The notes under the pieces are model-generated. The model was not told the DNA's origin, did not search any database, and saw nothing but the letters and a program-made list of their open reading frames with translations. Shown here one piece after another: positions 1-11,088 of a stretch of DNA of 64,000 bases. Each line of letters begins with the position of its first letter. Position 1 is the first letter of the stretch. The stretch spans positions 32,295,645 through 32,359,644 of the forward strand of contig JAJEKV010000002.1 in the NCBI GenBank assembly GCA_021234155.1. Reading direction: 5' to 3'. This DNA is from Isoetes taiwanensis. Lineage: Eukaryota > Streptophyta > Lycopodiopsida > Isoetales > Isoetaceae. The position numbers were made by a program, and so were the translations under genes.

Positions 1-1156
1 TGAACATTTTGCGGCATTTATGATGTTGGTGGTTAATATCCTTTTAGGTTTGCGACAATGGAAGTAGGGGCAAAGGTTAATTTGATACTATAGGAATATT
101 AATTGGGATTTGAATATTGGGGACGATTTGTTGATGATGATATTCCAATATGTATGTGGGTTTCAATAAAGGGGCTATGATCAAAGATAATTTCGATACC
201 GGAGGTATGCTTCTAGGAACTCATTAATGGCCTTGATGATAATCGGGCCCTTAACTGAATAGGTTAATTTTACTCCTAAAGATTATTAAGGTAATGAAAG
301 ACCACCTAGTGGACAATAGCAAGAACGTGAAGTAAGGATATGGATATAAGGAGGTTATTTTGACAACTAGGAAGAAATGTATATCATGAAATTGGCATGC
401 TAACATCTTGTTGGAAATGATAAGTTAACTAGGGGCAATGGTCATGTGGTGATTATGGCAAAATTATGGGGACATAATTTAAAGCCTAAGTATGCAATGG
501 GTGTTAAAGGTGTATGTAGGGTGTCATGTGGGCTGAATAGAAAAAATTGGGCTTAAAAAGGATTGTTTTAAAGGTCATATGTTGGTAATCTTATTGTTAG
601 TTGAGAAATTATATTATCTGATAATATGTACCCTTATTTATTGACGAACCCTAATCGATGGGCCGAACCCTAATGCTACGTTGGCGGACAAAGCGTGACT
701 TGGGCGATGACAAAAATGATCTATAACTAAGCGGAGATGACTCTTTCCGAAGCTAGCGTTGGCGGTACCGCATGTATGCAATCATATTTTGTTGCCTTCG
801 AGCTCGAAAGCTACAGTGTAATGCGATAATGCATTTTTATTTCATTTCTCTTGAATAATTACGGATTATTTCTAGTATATTTCTTGTAGATATCTCGTAA
901 GTTTCATTTTATCACGGGCGTTCTTGTAATTTTACGCTTTAGCGTATGGGATTAAGGGCTTAAAATCTCTTTAATTGGTTTTAGCAAATAGACAGTATAT
1001 ATAGACTTAGTTTCCCAATTCGGAAAGCTTGAGCATGAGTAAGAGTGGCCGACCAGAGGGCGCTTGTAATAAGGGGCAAACTAGGCCCAAACTTATTGAA
1101 TTTACGAGGAGGCATGGGATAGAACACAGTCCACAACAAAGTAAAAGCACAGTTAA
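1..1156. other. no gene recognised; AT-rich flank
   Basis: I see no reading frame with a recognisable motif. From about 640 to 1010 the text has an LTR-like feel, with a TATA-like run near 995 and T-rich stretches, but no second copy lies in the window, so an LTR cannot be called. Confidence 0.4.
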
Positions 1157-1372
1157 TTGATCTGCGTAAGGCGGCATGGATTAGATCCAAATAGGGCCAA
1201 AGGTGACATGGGTATCTTGAAGTTTGTTCCAAGCCTGAATCCTTGTGGGAATGTCTCCAAAGTAGCAGAAACTTCTTGCAGTAATGTGGTCATTGTGGGT
1301 GATTCTAATGTTGAGATTGTAGCAGACTCTGACAATGAAGAGGATTCTAGCAATGAAATTCAACCAAATCAG
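1157..1372 (+). CDS. possible acidic exon, unknown protein
   Basis: The frame is open for 72 codons up to a CAG|GTTTGC that could be a 5' splice site. Its second half is acidic and serine/asparagine rich (for example VADSDNEEDSSNEIQPNQ), as in disordered linkers. No domain is recognised and no matching upstream or downstream exon was found. It may be a chance open frame or a scrap of a transposon gene. Confidence 0.2.
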
Positions 1373-1486
1373 GTTTGCTCGTATTATTTATACTTAGATG
1401 GTCTGAATTTTCATAAGAGATTATTCTGCAGCTTATATCGGGTTACAATGGTACAAACAATTTTGATCTGTTCACAAATTATTTAA

Positions 1487-2470
1487 ATGCAAGATGTATG
1501 ATAGCTTTGGGTTGGCTTTAAATTACATTATTAATTTTCAGATTATGAAAATTACGTGGGTAAAAAGGGAGAAATGCCAAGAGAGTTCATAGCTTACACC
1601 GCTAGCATTAGTATTTCTTACCCTCTTTAGGCTAATAAGTGCTATTTTCTTTGCGGTAACCGACCTCTCTTCTTCTGCATTGTTATTATGATGTATGAAG
1701 ATGGTAACTGGCTTATGAACGATTTTTACTTGCTTATGAACCATTTATGTGTGAGTTTTTCTGTAATTTACTATCTGAAGGGTAAGATATTACTTTGTTC
1801 AGGGTTATTCTATTTGATGGATACATTTTGGCTAATGTTATGAAACTTGGCTATTTTTTAAGGATTTTCTTTGCAATAAATATCTGGTCTATTTTTTCTT
1901 ATAATTTTGTGGTCTTAATCTGTGTAAGTTTGTTCTTATAATGGTCTTAATACTTGATTGATGAATTGTGTTATAATTGGATCTGTTTGAATATTTATTA
2001 TACTATTTTGCTGCACATAGTGGATTGAAAAGTATGGATTGATAAGAGTTAACTAATTGAAGGGGCTTTAATAGCTTCTTGTCAATGCATTGTTAATTGT
2101 TTGAGCATGACTTTTGGCAATATTACATGTGTGGGATTAATCTAATATTATCGGTGACTAGGACATGGTTATTATGGTGAATTCTTTATGTTTTTCAGTC
2201 CCATGACCTCTATGGTTTCCCTTTTTAGGGTTCAATAAATTCAGGTTTCCTATCTAGTTAATATAGGACTCCTTGGATGTCTGGTTAATGCATGAGGTCT
2301 TGGCTAGGCCAATTTATATATATATATATATTTTTTATGTTTTTTAGAAAATAAAATAATGGTCATTTCGAGGTTATTATTAGTTGCCTACTAAATCTTT
2401 AGGAATAAAGATGCTAATGGTACGAAATCCTAAAATCGTAGCCTACGAAATTAATTTCACGCCAGCCTTT
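1487..2470. other. non-coding, AT-rich
   Basis: Long T-rich stretch with no supported gene. A short TA microsatellite sits near 2315-2331. Confidence 0.4.
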
Positions 2471-2477
2471 ATAGGCT

Positions 2478-2828
2478 ATGGTCGTGAAGGAGAAGCATCG
2501 CCCAATTCCTTCCAAGAATGTCGGCTGCCAAGCCGCTAGCTCTCCCTCCGGCTCCGCCTCTCCCTCTCCCTCTGGCTCTCGCTCTCCCTCCCTAAGCCTT
2601 GGAAGCGCTTTCAATTCCTTTGGCACGGTGATGGCCGGTTATGAAATAGGATCTTGGCCAAATTACCATTTCTTTGGAGACCGAACACGAGAGCCCGATG
2701 CAGAGAGCCACGAGCACGAGAGCTCGAGGCCCGATTCCACCTCTCCTCGAAAGCTCGGCGATCTTTGGGGCTTTAAGAGGTGGAATCCTCCTCTAATTTC
2801 GATTCCCTCGATGAAGCTTCTTCGATGA
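2478..2828 (+). CDS. short Ser/Pro-rich open frame, unknown
   Basis: A 116-codon open frame. Residues about 20-45 are a Ser/Pro/Gly low-complexity stretch derived from a CTCTCCCTC-like simple sequence; the rest has charged, exon-like composition (ESHEHESSRPDSTSPRK). No domain is recognised and no splice partner was found. The GC-rich simple sequence alone could keep the frame open, so protein coding is doubtful. Confidence 0.2.
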   Translation: MVVKEKHRPIPSKNVGCQAASSPSGSASPSPSGSRSPSLSLGSAFNSFGTVMAGYEIGSWPNYHFFGDRTREPDAESHEHESSRPDSTSPRKLGDLWGFKRWNPPLISIPSMKLLR

Positions 2829-3089
2829 TCAATTTGATTCCCAAGATTACGATAACGAATCGAAATAAGACCGGACAGAAGAAGAAGAAGAAGAGGTAGA
2901 AGGCTAAGAAGAACATGAAGTTTTTTGGAACTCCAAAATTTTCTACAGAGTAAGTAGCATGCATGCATTAAATTTTTGCTTTCTTTTATATATTCTAAAT
3001 TAATTTTCTTCACTTTTTCTTCTGGATGAAGCTTGAAGTCCCATTTGTGCCACCTTTTTTTTTTTTTTCTTTTGATCAAGTTAGTCTAC

Positions 3090-3520
3090 GTGCCTTTTGT
3101 GCCTTTGTCTTTTTTTTTGAAAAAACAGATGGTATATAGGCCTTAGTGCCTTCATTTGATCTCACCCCTTGTGAACTCACCCCTTGTGATACTGTGCCTT
3201 AGTGCCTCTTTGTAATATATGATGGCCTTAGTGCCTTTTTGAATATATGATGACCTTGTGCCTTTTTGAACCTTGTGTAAATTTCTAATTCTGAAGTATT
3301 CTGGTATCTTCTGTTTTAACATATGATGGCCTTGTGCCGACTGTAATCCGTGCCTTGTGCCTTTTGTTTAATCAGAAAATAGTTTGTAATGGCTTTGTGT
3401 CTTGTGTAAATTTGTGCCTTGTGTAAATTTCTAATTACGCTTTTTACCATAAAGCCCTGTTTCTAAAAGCAGATACCACAGTGCCTTAGTGCCTAAGTAC
3501 AAATTTCTCAGAATCGAAGC
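3090..3520 (+). repeat. degenerate GTGCCTTAGTGCC array
   Basis: The words CCTTAGTGCC and CCTTGTGCC recur about fifteen times, often followed by TTTTTGAATATATGATGG or TTGTGTAAATTT. Spacing is irregular, about 15-45 bases. The reverse complement of the word (GGCACTAAGG) resembles the GGCACCACACTAGG array at 4857-5290, so the two may be facing subterminal arrays of one element. Confidence 0.6.
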
Positions 3521-3757
3521 ATAAAAAAATGAGAATGCAAAAGCGAAACTTCTTTATATTCATAAAAGTATCTATCACATTACCCTTTACACAATTGCCA
3601 CGATGAAAGTGGATTTTCCTAATACTTTCATATCAATTCGGGGACCTAATTTGGGATCCATATATTGTTGTCACCAAAATCGGTCAAGATACTATCAGAA
3701 TTGAGAGCCATTCCATTTTCTTTGGATCAAAAATGGTCAATGCCCCCTGGCTGATTA

Positions 3758-3811
3758 TGGTGAAATCTGTGGTGAAAGCCGTGGTGAAAACCGTGGTGAA
3801 GCTGTGGTGAT
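3758..3811 (+). repeat. GTGGTGAA short tandem repeat
   Basis: Five or six copies of GTGGTGAAA(G/N)C with 12-15 base spacing (GTGGTGAAAGCC, GTGGTGAAAACC, GTGGTGAAGCT). The same word appears once more near 5380, at the far edge of the facing array. Confidence 0.7.
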
Positions 3812-3992
3812 GCAAACGTTGTTTTTATATTTCAAAGGGAGAAAATACATATGGAAATCTACCATACCGGGGTAGAATAGTTCATACTTCTTATGAAATG
3901 AAGTATGCAGAAAAAATCGTGGGAAAACTATAACCCCGAGCTTCTAGTATTATCAAAATGCATTAGAGATGACATACAAGCATTCTTGGGCC

Positions 3993-4814
3993 TCATCGAG
4001 ATCCCGCATTGTGAGAGATCGTAACTCTTCTTCTTCCAAGTACGTTCAAGACTTCATCAAGTGTTTCTGCTGAATAGTTGGTGTAATCCAGCAACACTAA
4101 AACATGAGCTTCTCGTTTCTGCTCCCACTTATGATACAGATTCATAAAGTATTGTCTCAGGTTGTTGTGTCTCCATGCATCTGGCCTGTCGAGCACTTTT
4201 TTAATGGCTGAAGCATGGATCATTTCCTGCTTTAGTTGGATGAACATATCCTCTTCCTCAAGCCTGGGGAGAGCTGAGAACTCATCCTCAGAATCATACA
4301 CCACCCCCAGAACCCCGGCTGCACTGCACTCAGTTAAGTCTCCCCGATCGTGATCTGTGTAAACAACATCATCTGTGTAAAACAACATCTACTACAAAGA
4401 AAGACAACCGCCTATCACTGCCTTGGCTTCTAATTCTTTAAGCCCATTAGGAATTAACCTATGTTTTAAGCCTAGAATACCTCGGAATTCATGGGTCTTC
4501 CGCTCCTCTAATATCCGCCTCTGTTCCTGGTTTATTTGCTCCAGTATAGGTCCTACCCGGATGCATTTTGCATTTAAAACGGGTGAAATTGTTTGTGCTC
4601 GTGTTCTCCTTCGTTTTCTTTCGCCGCCATAGCTGGATTGTGATAAGCCAATGTCTGCATGCAAAACTAGATTTATGGTTTTCCCCCAATGCTTCCTGCA
4701 CAGCCAGCTTTTGAATGATTGACCTTGCATTTGATGTGACAGATTTCCAATGATTCTCTGTCCCATTCTGTCCATCCTTAATGTAATTTTTCTGTGTGTC
4801 ACTTTCACCCTGTC
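3993..4814 (-). CDS. unknown coding-like region, two open blocks
   Basis: Read on the minus strand, an open block at 4814-4392 starts after a TTGACAG acceptor-like site. It encodes a basic protein with a GGERKRRRTRAQ nuclear-localisation-like patch and a helical charged stretch (EQINQEQRRILEERKTHEF). A second open block at 4388-3993 is acidic and Leu-rich (EEEDMFIQLKQEMIH, YHKWEQKREAHVLVLLDY) and ends in a stop. The blocks lie in different frames, separated by a TTTGTAG/TTACACAG-rich strip that could be a short intron. I do not recognise the family. The flanking repeat arrays suggest a passenger gene of a transposon. Confidence 0.3.
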
Positions 4815-4856
4815 AATTAAACAGTGAGATTTCTATTAAACATAGCATATATTACA

Positions 4857-5290
4857 GACATTCATCTTACACCTCGTTATTCACCACACTAGGCACCACA
4901 TAAAATATATTACAGCATTTATTTTACACCATATTTTTAACCACACTAGGCACCACACTAGGCACCACACTGGCACCACACTAGGCACCAACTAGACACC
5001 ACACCATGTTATTCACCACACTAGGGACCACATAGCATATATTACAGCATTTATTTTACACCATGTTATTCACCACACTAGGCACCACAAAGCGTATATT
5101 TAGAGCATTTATTTTACACCATATTTTTCACCACACTAGGCACCACATAGCATATATATTACAAAGATGTATTTTACACCATGTTATTCACCACATTAGG
5201 CACCACAAAGCATATATTGACAAAGATTTATTTCACACCACGCGGCCTCACCACACTAGGCAAAGACATATCATATATCACAAAGATTAA
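4857..5290 (+). repeat. ~60-bp tandem array with CACCACACTAGGCACCACA core
   Basis: About seven units of roughly 57-62 bases, each of the form ATTTTACACCATGTTATT, then the CACCACACTAGGCACCAC core, then AAAGCATATATTACAGC. In the third unit the core itself is expanded three- or fourfold (4945-4990). Diverged half units with CACCACA and AACCACA continue to about 5370. Confidence 0.85.
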
Positions 5291-5407
5291 TAGGCACCAC
5301 ACACCACAAGCAATCACTAACCACAAAGAACCACATATCACAAGCAATCACTAACCACATACCACATTAACAATAAAAATGTGGTGAAGATGAAGAAATG
5401 AAATAAC

Positions 5408-6386
5408 CTATGATTCTTCGGATAGTGAGTGGCATGATCCTCTCTTACATTTCGTTCCAATCTTTGAACTTAACATCCTTTGCATTTTGAGAGACCCTCT
5501 TGTTTTCGGGTCCAAAATTCTTTGCACAAGTTCTATGACGTAATTGGGAATTGCATCCGCTCTTCTAACTCTTTTGTACAAAACCCATTTCCCCCTTTGC
5601 AATCTATCTCTTCCCTCTTCAATTTTGCTTTGGTAAGATTCCTAGGATGAACACCCAAAATAGGTTTACCAAAACCCCGAAAGCACCGGCGGGATTAGCA
5701 CTTTCGGTATTAATGCTTCCTCTTACGGCCATAGCAAGGCAACTACTCTTGGTCGCTAAACCTGTCATTGCTGTTAGACTTCTTCACAAGTTGAATGGAA
5801 GCCACGAGGTTGTTGACCACAATGCTCTTGGCTTGCAAATCTTTCGACTCTTAAGCCAAGTCATGCATTTGTCCATTGTGTCATCCCGCAGATAATCTAG
5901 TAAAACCTCTTTCTTATCATTTGTTAGACAAGCCTTTAGTGGTGCTATGAAATGAAGATAACAATTTTAATACCATCCGGCGCTGGTAGAGGCCGTTTCG
6001 TGGATCCTCCTCTTTGTTGCAATTTTTGCTAATTCTTCTTTAGCTTCCCTTTGTCTTTTCCTTTGGCGTCTTTTTATGATCCCGTTCTTGTTCGGAGTTC
6101 TCTTTCTCTTACGTGCTCGGTTTGAGATTTTAGGCGCATTTGCTTCCAAATTAAATGATTGAAGGTATGAATGGATTGATCCACAACGGATTAAGCGCCA
6201 TAGCCGTGGTGCTTCGTGAAAGGCGAATTGGGTGGGTCGTGGGTTTAGAAATCGGTTCGGTGGAGATTGGAATGGGACGGGTGGCGTAGGAAATTGGAAT
6301 GGGACGGGTGGCGTAGGAATCGGGTTGTTGCAGTTCAAGAAATGATTGAATCCGGGCAGTACATGCACTAGGCGCCAAACAAACAT
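5408..6386 (-). pseudogene. decayed coding-like region, unknown family
   Basis: Minus-strand pieces read as protein in alternating frames. At 6386-5967 there is a Pro/Phe-rich stretch with an imperfect 21-base repeat, then a very basic region (RARKRKRTPNKNG, KRRQRKRQREAKEELA) like a nuclear signal and helix. Around 5900-5780 come CLTNDKKEVLLDYLRDD and IVVNNLVASIQLVKKSN in different frames. At 5602-5408 there is VIELVQRILDPKTRGSLKMQ. Several stops and frame changes make it unlikely to be functional. It may be the upstream part of the 3.99-4.81 kb coding region, with the tandem array as an intron. No domain is recognised. Confidence 0.25.
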
Positions 6387-7590
6387 TTAAAATCGCACCA
6401 CAAATTTGATATCTCCCACCACATTTTTAGGAGGACAGGGGGGACACCCAGGGTGTTCCACTACAACATGCTTTCACCCATCTGGTGTTGTTTACAGTTT
6501 TTGCTGTCCTACAATGGCATCTATTGCTTCTCAATTTATAAACATTCTTGTGAAGTGTTCGCAGCCAGTACCATCTGCTTTGTCTATGTTATCAGAGGCC
6601 GCTTCCCTGGTCGCAACATCAGGATCCATAAACCTGCGAGAATGAGCATGGCATAGGAGGGGAAGAAAAATTCTTGTTGTGATATGCCTGACATACATGA
6701 AACTCTTTGTCACCATATCTATCCATTAGGTTTACAGTCAAGGAGCTAGTAAAAGCTGAAAAGATACATGCCAGGCATTGACACACATCTTGTTTAGGCC
6801 CATCATTATGCAGCATCCCCAGTAACTTGTGTTTTCGACCACCAACATACAACTTCAAACAAGAGGACTATGCACAGGACTTCAGTTAGAGAACCTACTT
6901 TCGCAGGTATATTTATTGTTGTAGTTTACAAACATTACATATTTGAATAGGAACCATCATTGGGAATGCATTTGAGCGCAGTCTTGATACATTGTTGGAT
7001 ACCTTATATGTATAAGGATTACTCTAGCCTATGCTTGAAAAGAAAATAATGCATATTGAACGAAGTCTTGATACAATGTTGGATAGCCACAATAGTATGA
7101 AAGTTCACGTGTCTGCTAGTTCATATGCTGCTAAATGTTCCTGTTCAGATCTCAATAAGAGCCAAGCTTGATACCAATCTACATTCAAAGAGTGGATATA
7201 TCTTGTGAGTGGCAAACGGCCTTGCCTGGGAAAAAAGCTTTTTCCTAGTTGGGTTTAGCAGTGAGGCTACTCTAGAAAAAGCCAGGGCGGGAAAATACCT
7301 CAGTCCCTAAAGGCATCACACTGTTACACTGCTATTGTTTCATAAGATGAAGCTTGAGCAGCCAGGTAGGTTCATATTTATCTCCACCCTTAATAGGTGT
7401 TCCAGACAAGCTGCCCAAGTGGAATGTAAGTCGATCCATGCACTTTGCTCTTTAGGATTATGCTGCATTATTTCAAATAGTCATGCAAGGCTTTTTTATT
7501 TTTCCCATGTTCTATACAGCCTCTACAAATATACAAGTCCATGGAAGGTCATTGTCTATTTTTAGGACAGTCCATATGCATTTCCTACAG
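6387..7590. other. no gene recognised
   Basis: Short minus-strand frames near 6531-6858 (for example KEFHVCQAYHNKNF) look mildly coding but carry stops and match nothing I know. The area just upstream of the ATPase fragment holds no Walker A (GxxGxGKT) coding sequence in any frame, although that motif would be expected here. Confidence 0.3.
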
Positions 7591-9129
7591 CTCGTGAAAG
7601 CTGCCAACAATGATATCAGTGTCATATAAATTGTGCCCAATACAAGCATGGCCGATCCTTTGGCTATTGTTGCAGATGAGCTTTCAAAAGTGGCAGCAAT
7701 ATTGTGTCTTGATGAATTCATGGTATGTTACATGAAACTTTGAGTCCAAATATATATATCTATATAGACAATATCAGGTGACTGATGTTGCTGATGCTCT
7801 CATATTGAATCGGCTGTTCGGCTACTTATGGAAACGAGAAATTGTGGGTGTCTATGCTTTGCATAGTTGGTTTGAGTCCATGTGTGCATCCTTACAAGTG
7901 CTTATCATTGTTTTCCCTGCAGGTTTTAGTATGTACTTCAAACAGGGCTCCAGATCAACTATACGAAGGAGGGTTGCAGAGAGACCACTTTCTACCCTTT
8001 ATTGATATGCTGAAAGTAAGTAGCATGGTAGTTTTCTTGTTTTCTAATTTTTTGCTATTTGCATGTTGATTTGACACACGTTGGTTCTAATTAAGAGGGG
8101 CTGCATTGTACGCTAAATTGGTTCCATAACGGATTATCGTAAGCTCACTTTGCAAATAAGCTTTGCTAAATTTGCTACCTCATTTGTGCTTTTCGCAAAT
8201 TCAACAAGTTTTATACTTTTGTTTTGAACACTTACCTTTAGGCACAAAAGGGATATTAGTTTGTCGGAGATGAGGCGCCAGAATCGCTTAGAAAATTTTT
8301 TTATCCGTTACTGGCTTTGGGAACCAAGTCAAGCCGTAAACTGTGGAAGTAGTTCAAAGTTACAGGGTTATGATTAAATTACGTTCTTGTACATGTTGCA
8401 AATATAAGCTAATGATGCTATATTTAGTCTTAGGAAGGCTGGCGTTGGATCTTTGTTTCTTTCCATTCCATGAGTGTGTGAAATGCCATTAGGGAGCGAT
8501 GGACTACTTTGGACTCTTTAGTATGTCTTTGCTCTATCAATGATCGAGAGTTTTTGTCACAAAACTTGTTTTACGGATTTAATGTTTCTTGATTCCTTGT
8601 AGACAAGTATCACAAACTTTTTTCTTAAGGGGTTCAGTATTTGGTTCTCATAACCTAAACAAAGACATACCGATTTGTAACTCTAGTAGATGTACGCGGA
8701 CTTTCTTTAAAAGGATTAGACACTTTATTACATGGCCATTTTACTCTTATCATCATTTCAGGTTATGTATGAGCACCGTGCGAGGTTTATATGCTCTGCA
8801 GAGGCTGATCCTTTTGAATTATTCCACCGCGTTGTAACTATTTCTGAGGCACCTAAACGAACATCAGCTCGCGCAAATCGCAGTGACAATGCAGATATTT
8901 GTGTTGATAATGAGCTAGGTTTTTCCAAGGAGCCGACTATCAGCAGGTCAGTTAAATGCCATTGCAAGGTTTATTGTAGCATGCTTTTAAACTTACAGTG
9001 CAAACCCTAATTTGCAGATTGACAGTAAAGCCAAATTATTGGAACATGCCCAAGGCTTTGACGTCAATATCCCATCAATATCGTAATCTATCTAAGCCTA
9101 TCGGAATGCATGCAATTCTTTCTGTGTAA
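7591..9129 (+). pseudogene. AFG1/ZapE-like AAA ATPase gene (LACE1 family), partial
   Basis: Five exon-like pieces with good splice sites. (1) 7591-7722 encodes DPLAIVADELSKVAAILCLDEF, the Walker B box, but has a stop upstream of that box, so its true start is probably near 7647. (2) 7778-7843 encodes VTDVADALILNRLFGYL. (3) 7923-8015 encodes VLVCTSNRAPDQLYEGGLQR, the sensor-1 TSN and LYxxGLQR signature. (4) 8762-8946 encodes VMYEHRARFICSAEADPFEL and LCVDNELGF-like text. (5) 9018-9129 ends at TAA. Phases agree across all junctions. AFG1-type ATPases are mitochondrial proteins linked to membrane-protein turnover. Here the Walker A half is absent upstream, and the roughly 110 residues expected between pieces 3 and 4 are missing from a 746-base gap without coding text. 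I therefore read it as a truncated, internally deleted copy. Confidence 0.8.
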
Positions 9130-10019
9130 ACCATAATAACGATAATGGAAACTCTATGATAAGTCTACTATTGTAACTAGGGAACAATTATGATACTCAA
9201 TTGAATGTCTGTATGATTTGTACCATGAATTATCTTTCTAGCTCCTTATGGCAAATTCCTCTATATCTTTCCATCCCTCATTCCCAATGTTGGCAAAACT
9301 GATCCATTTATAGCCACACTTCCACACTTGGCAAAAACCTCCATCTAAAATACTAGATATTATAGACAAAAGAAAAATACATGGAATGTTATGATAACTA
9401 CATTCATGTTCTTTGCATGTGATTGTAGTGCTATTTGTAATGCAGCGAACGATTGGAATATTGTAAGACGACATTTATAAGCAACATAACTACTTAAATG
9501 GTCGGAGCCATGGATTACAAGCCGGCAATGCTGGACAAAATTTGAAAGTAGATAGACCAATGCAAATTTGTTTCAACTTTCTGCCATTAATGGCTCGAAT
9601 GTCCCAATACCATATTGGCAGTTGTGGATGCAAAGTCACAAATCATAATTGCATTTACCCAAAGTTACAAAATCATAATTGCTCTTACCGGACTTAATGT
9701 GATATGAAAAATATTGGCCCACTCTATTGAGAAAAAGGTCTAAGTCGTTACTAATTGCACTTGAAATGTCTAACTTGAAATGTCTTTTTGCATGTTGGTA
9801 TAATAGTATGTGCACTTATGAAAGAAATAGAACCTGCGAACATTGGGACACCTACTAAACATTGCAATAGAACATTCTCTTGGTGGTATTTGGGCATGCT
9901 ATTGCTTATTATTATTATAAAAGCAACAACATTCTTATTCTTGGTGATATTGAGCAACAACATTCTTATTCTTATTCTTGTCGATCCTCGAAACACCACG
10001 GGAAAAAACCAACGCGAGC
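9130..10019. other. no gene recognised
   Basis: AT-rich non-coding sequence. Near 9930-9980 the phrase AGCAACAACATTCTTATTCTT is repeated about 30 bases apart. Confidence 0.4.
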
Positions 10020-10053
10020 CCGACTGCCTAGCCTTCTTCCCAACCCTGCAGTT
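10020..10053 (+). repeat. 34-bp repeat, exact inverted partner at 23369
   Basis: The 34 bases beginning CCGACTGCCTAGCC and ending CCCTGCAGTT are the exact reverse complement of 23369-23402. The match does not clearly extend on either side. Confidence 0.85.
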
Positions 10054-10071
10054 TGTTTTTTTTTTAACTCT

Positions 10072-10184
10072 CCTGCATTCTAGCTATGCCACGTGTCATG
10101 CCACGTCAACTATAATCATTTTGGGCCGTCCGATTCTGTAATTTCGGATCGTAGGGCCAGGGAAATTAGAAAAGCCAAGTAATT
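10072..10184 (+). repeat. dispersed repeat copy A
   Basis: About 113 bases matching 14597-14711 on the same strand with about ten substitutions, mostly A/G and C/T transitions. Shared landmarks are CTAGCTATGCCA, GCCGTCCGATTCTGTAATTT and AGAAAAGCCAAGTAATT. Transition-type differences fit an old methylated repeat. Confidence 0.85.
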
Positions 10185-10919
10185 ATCATTATATATATAA
10201 AGACACTTTGATGTGTCGGACGCATGAGTCGCTGGTCTTCATCTAGGCCGCCGAATCCGAGAGGTTGAATCTTGGCCGCACATTTAAGTGTATAGGCATG
10301 TATGGGCATGCATGGGGACATGCACCATCCTTCTGGACCCTCGGATCAAGGGGGGAAGGAGAAATCCGAGCCGTCAATTGTTTTAGGGAAACTGCATAGA
10401 AGGTGCAATTTTTGAGGCATTTAATCTATGCCCTTGAAATTAGGGCATCTAAATCTACACCGTTATTTAGAAAAGCCTGACCATTATTAATTTCATTAAT
10501 GCAAACTATGACGTGGCAAGTGGCACAAAGGGATTAATGCATAGCCATGACGTGCCCCTTTCCTGCGCAACGAACAGGGCTATGGCACATTTGTTTGTTT
10601 AGAAAAGCTGGGCCTGGTGGAGTTTTGGCGGTGCGGAGCTTCTCTATTTATTCTGTAAATATTGCTTGCGGCTATGGCGATTTGTTTGCACTGAATCGTT
10701 GACCAGCTATGCCAATGGTTGAGCAGGTTAATCTCCTTATGGCGCTTGATGTTTGCCAACTTTCTATCATTTCTGCTCGCTCATTTGATCTGAGAATACC
10801 TTTGTGTGTTGAAAAGGCAAAGCTCTGGAGAAGGAACAAGGCATTTCCCTCATAATATTTCCTTCCGACCAGTAGAGATATTGGCATGTGAACCATGGCA
10901 GTTATGGCGTGCTTGAAGA

Positions 10920-11088
10920 AAAGCCATCAGTGGATAGTGCATTTTTTAAGTTTTCTTATCCTTTGCTCATTCATTCGGCAATGGAGCGACTGCTCCGGCG
11001 AAAGCCATCAGTTGGAAAAGTTTGATGTATTTTTTAAGTTTTCTCATTCTTTTGTTATTGATTCGGCAATAGAGCGACTGCTCTGGCG
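10920..11088 (+). repeat. imperfect tandem duplication, ~85 bp x 2
   Basis: Units 10920-11000 and 11001-11088 each run from AAAGCCATCAGT to GCGACTGCTC(C/T)GGCG, with TTTTTTAAGTTTTCT and ATTCGGCAAT inside. The second unit carries a 7-base insertion. Confidence 0.85.
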
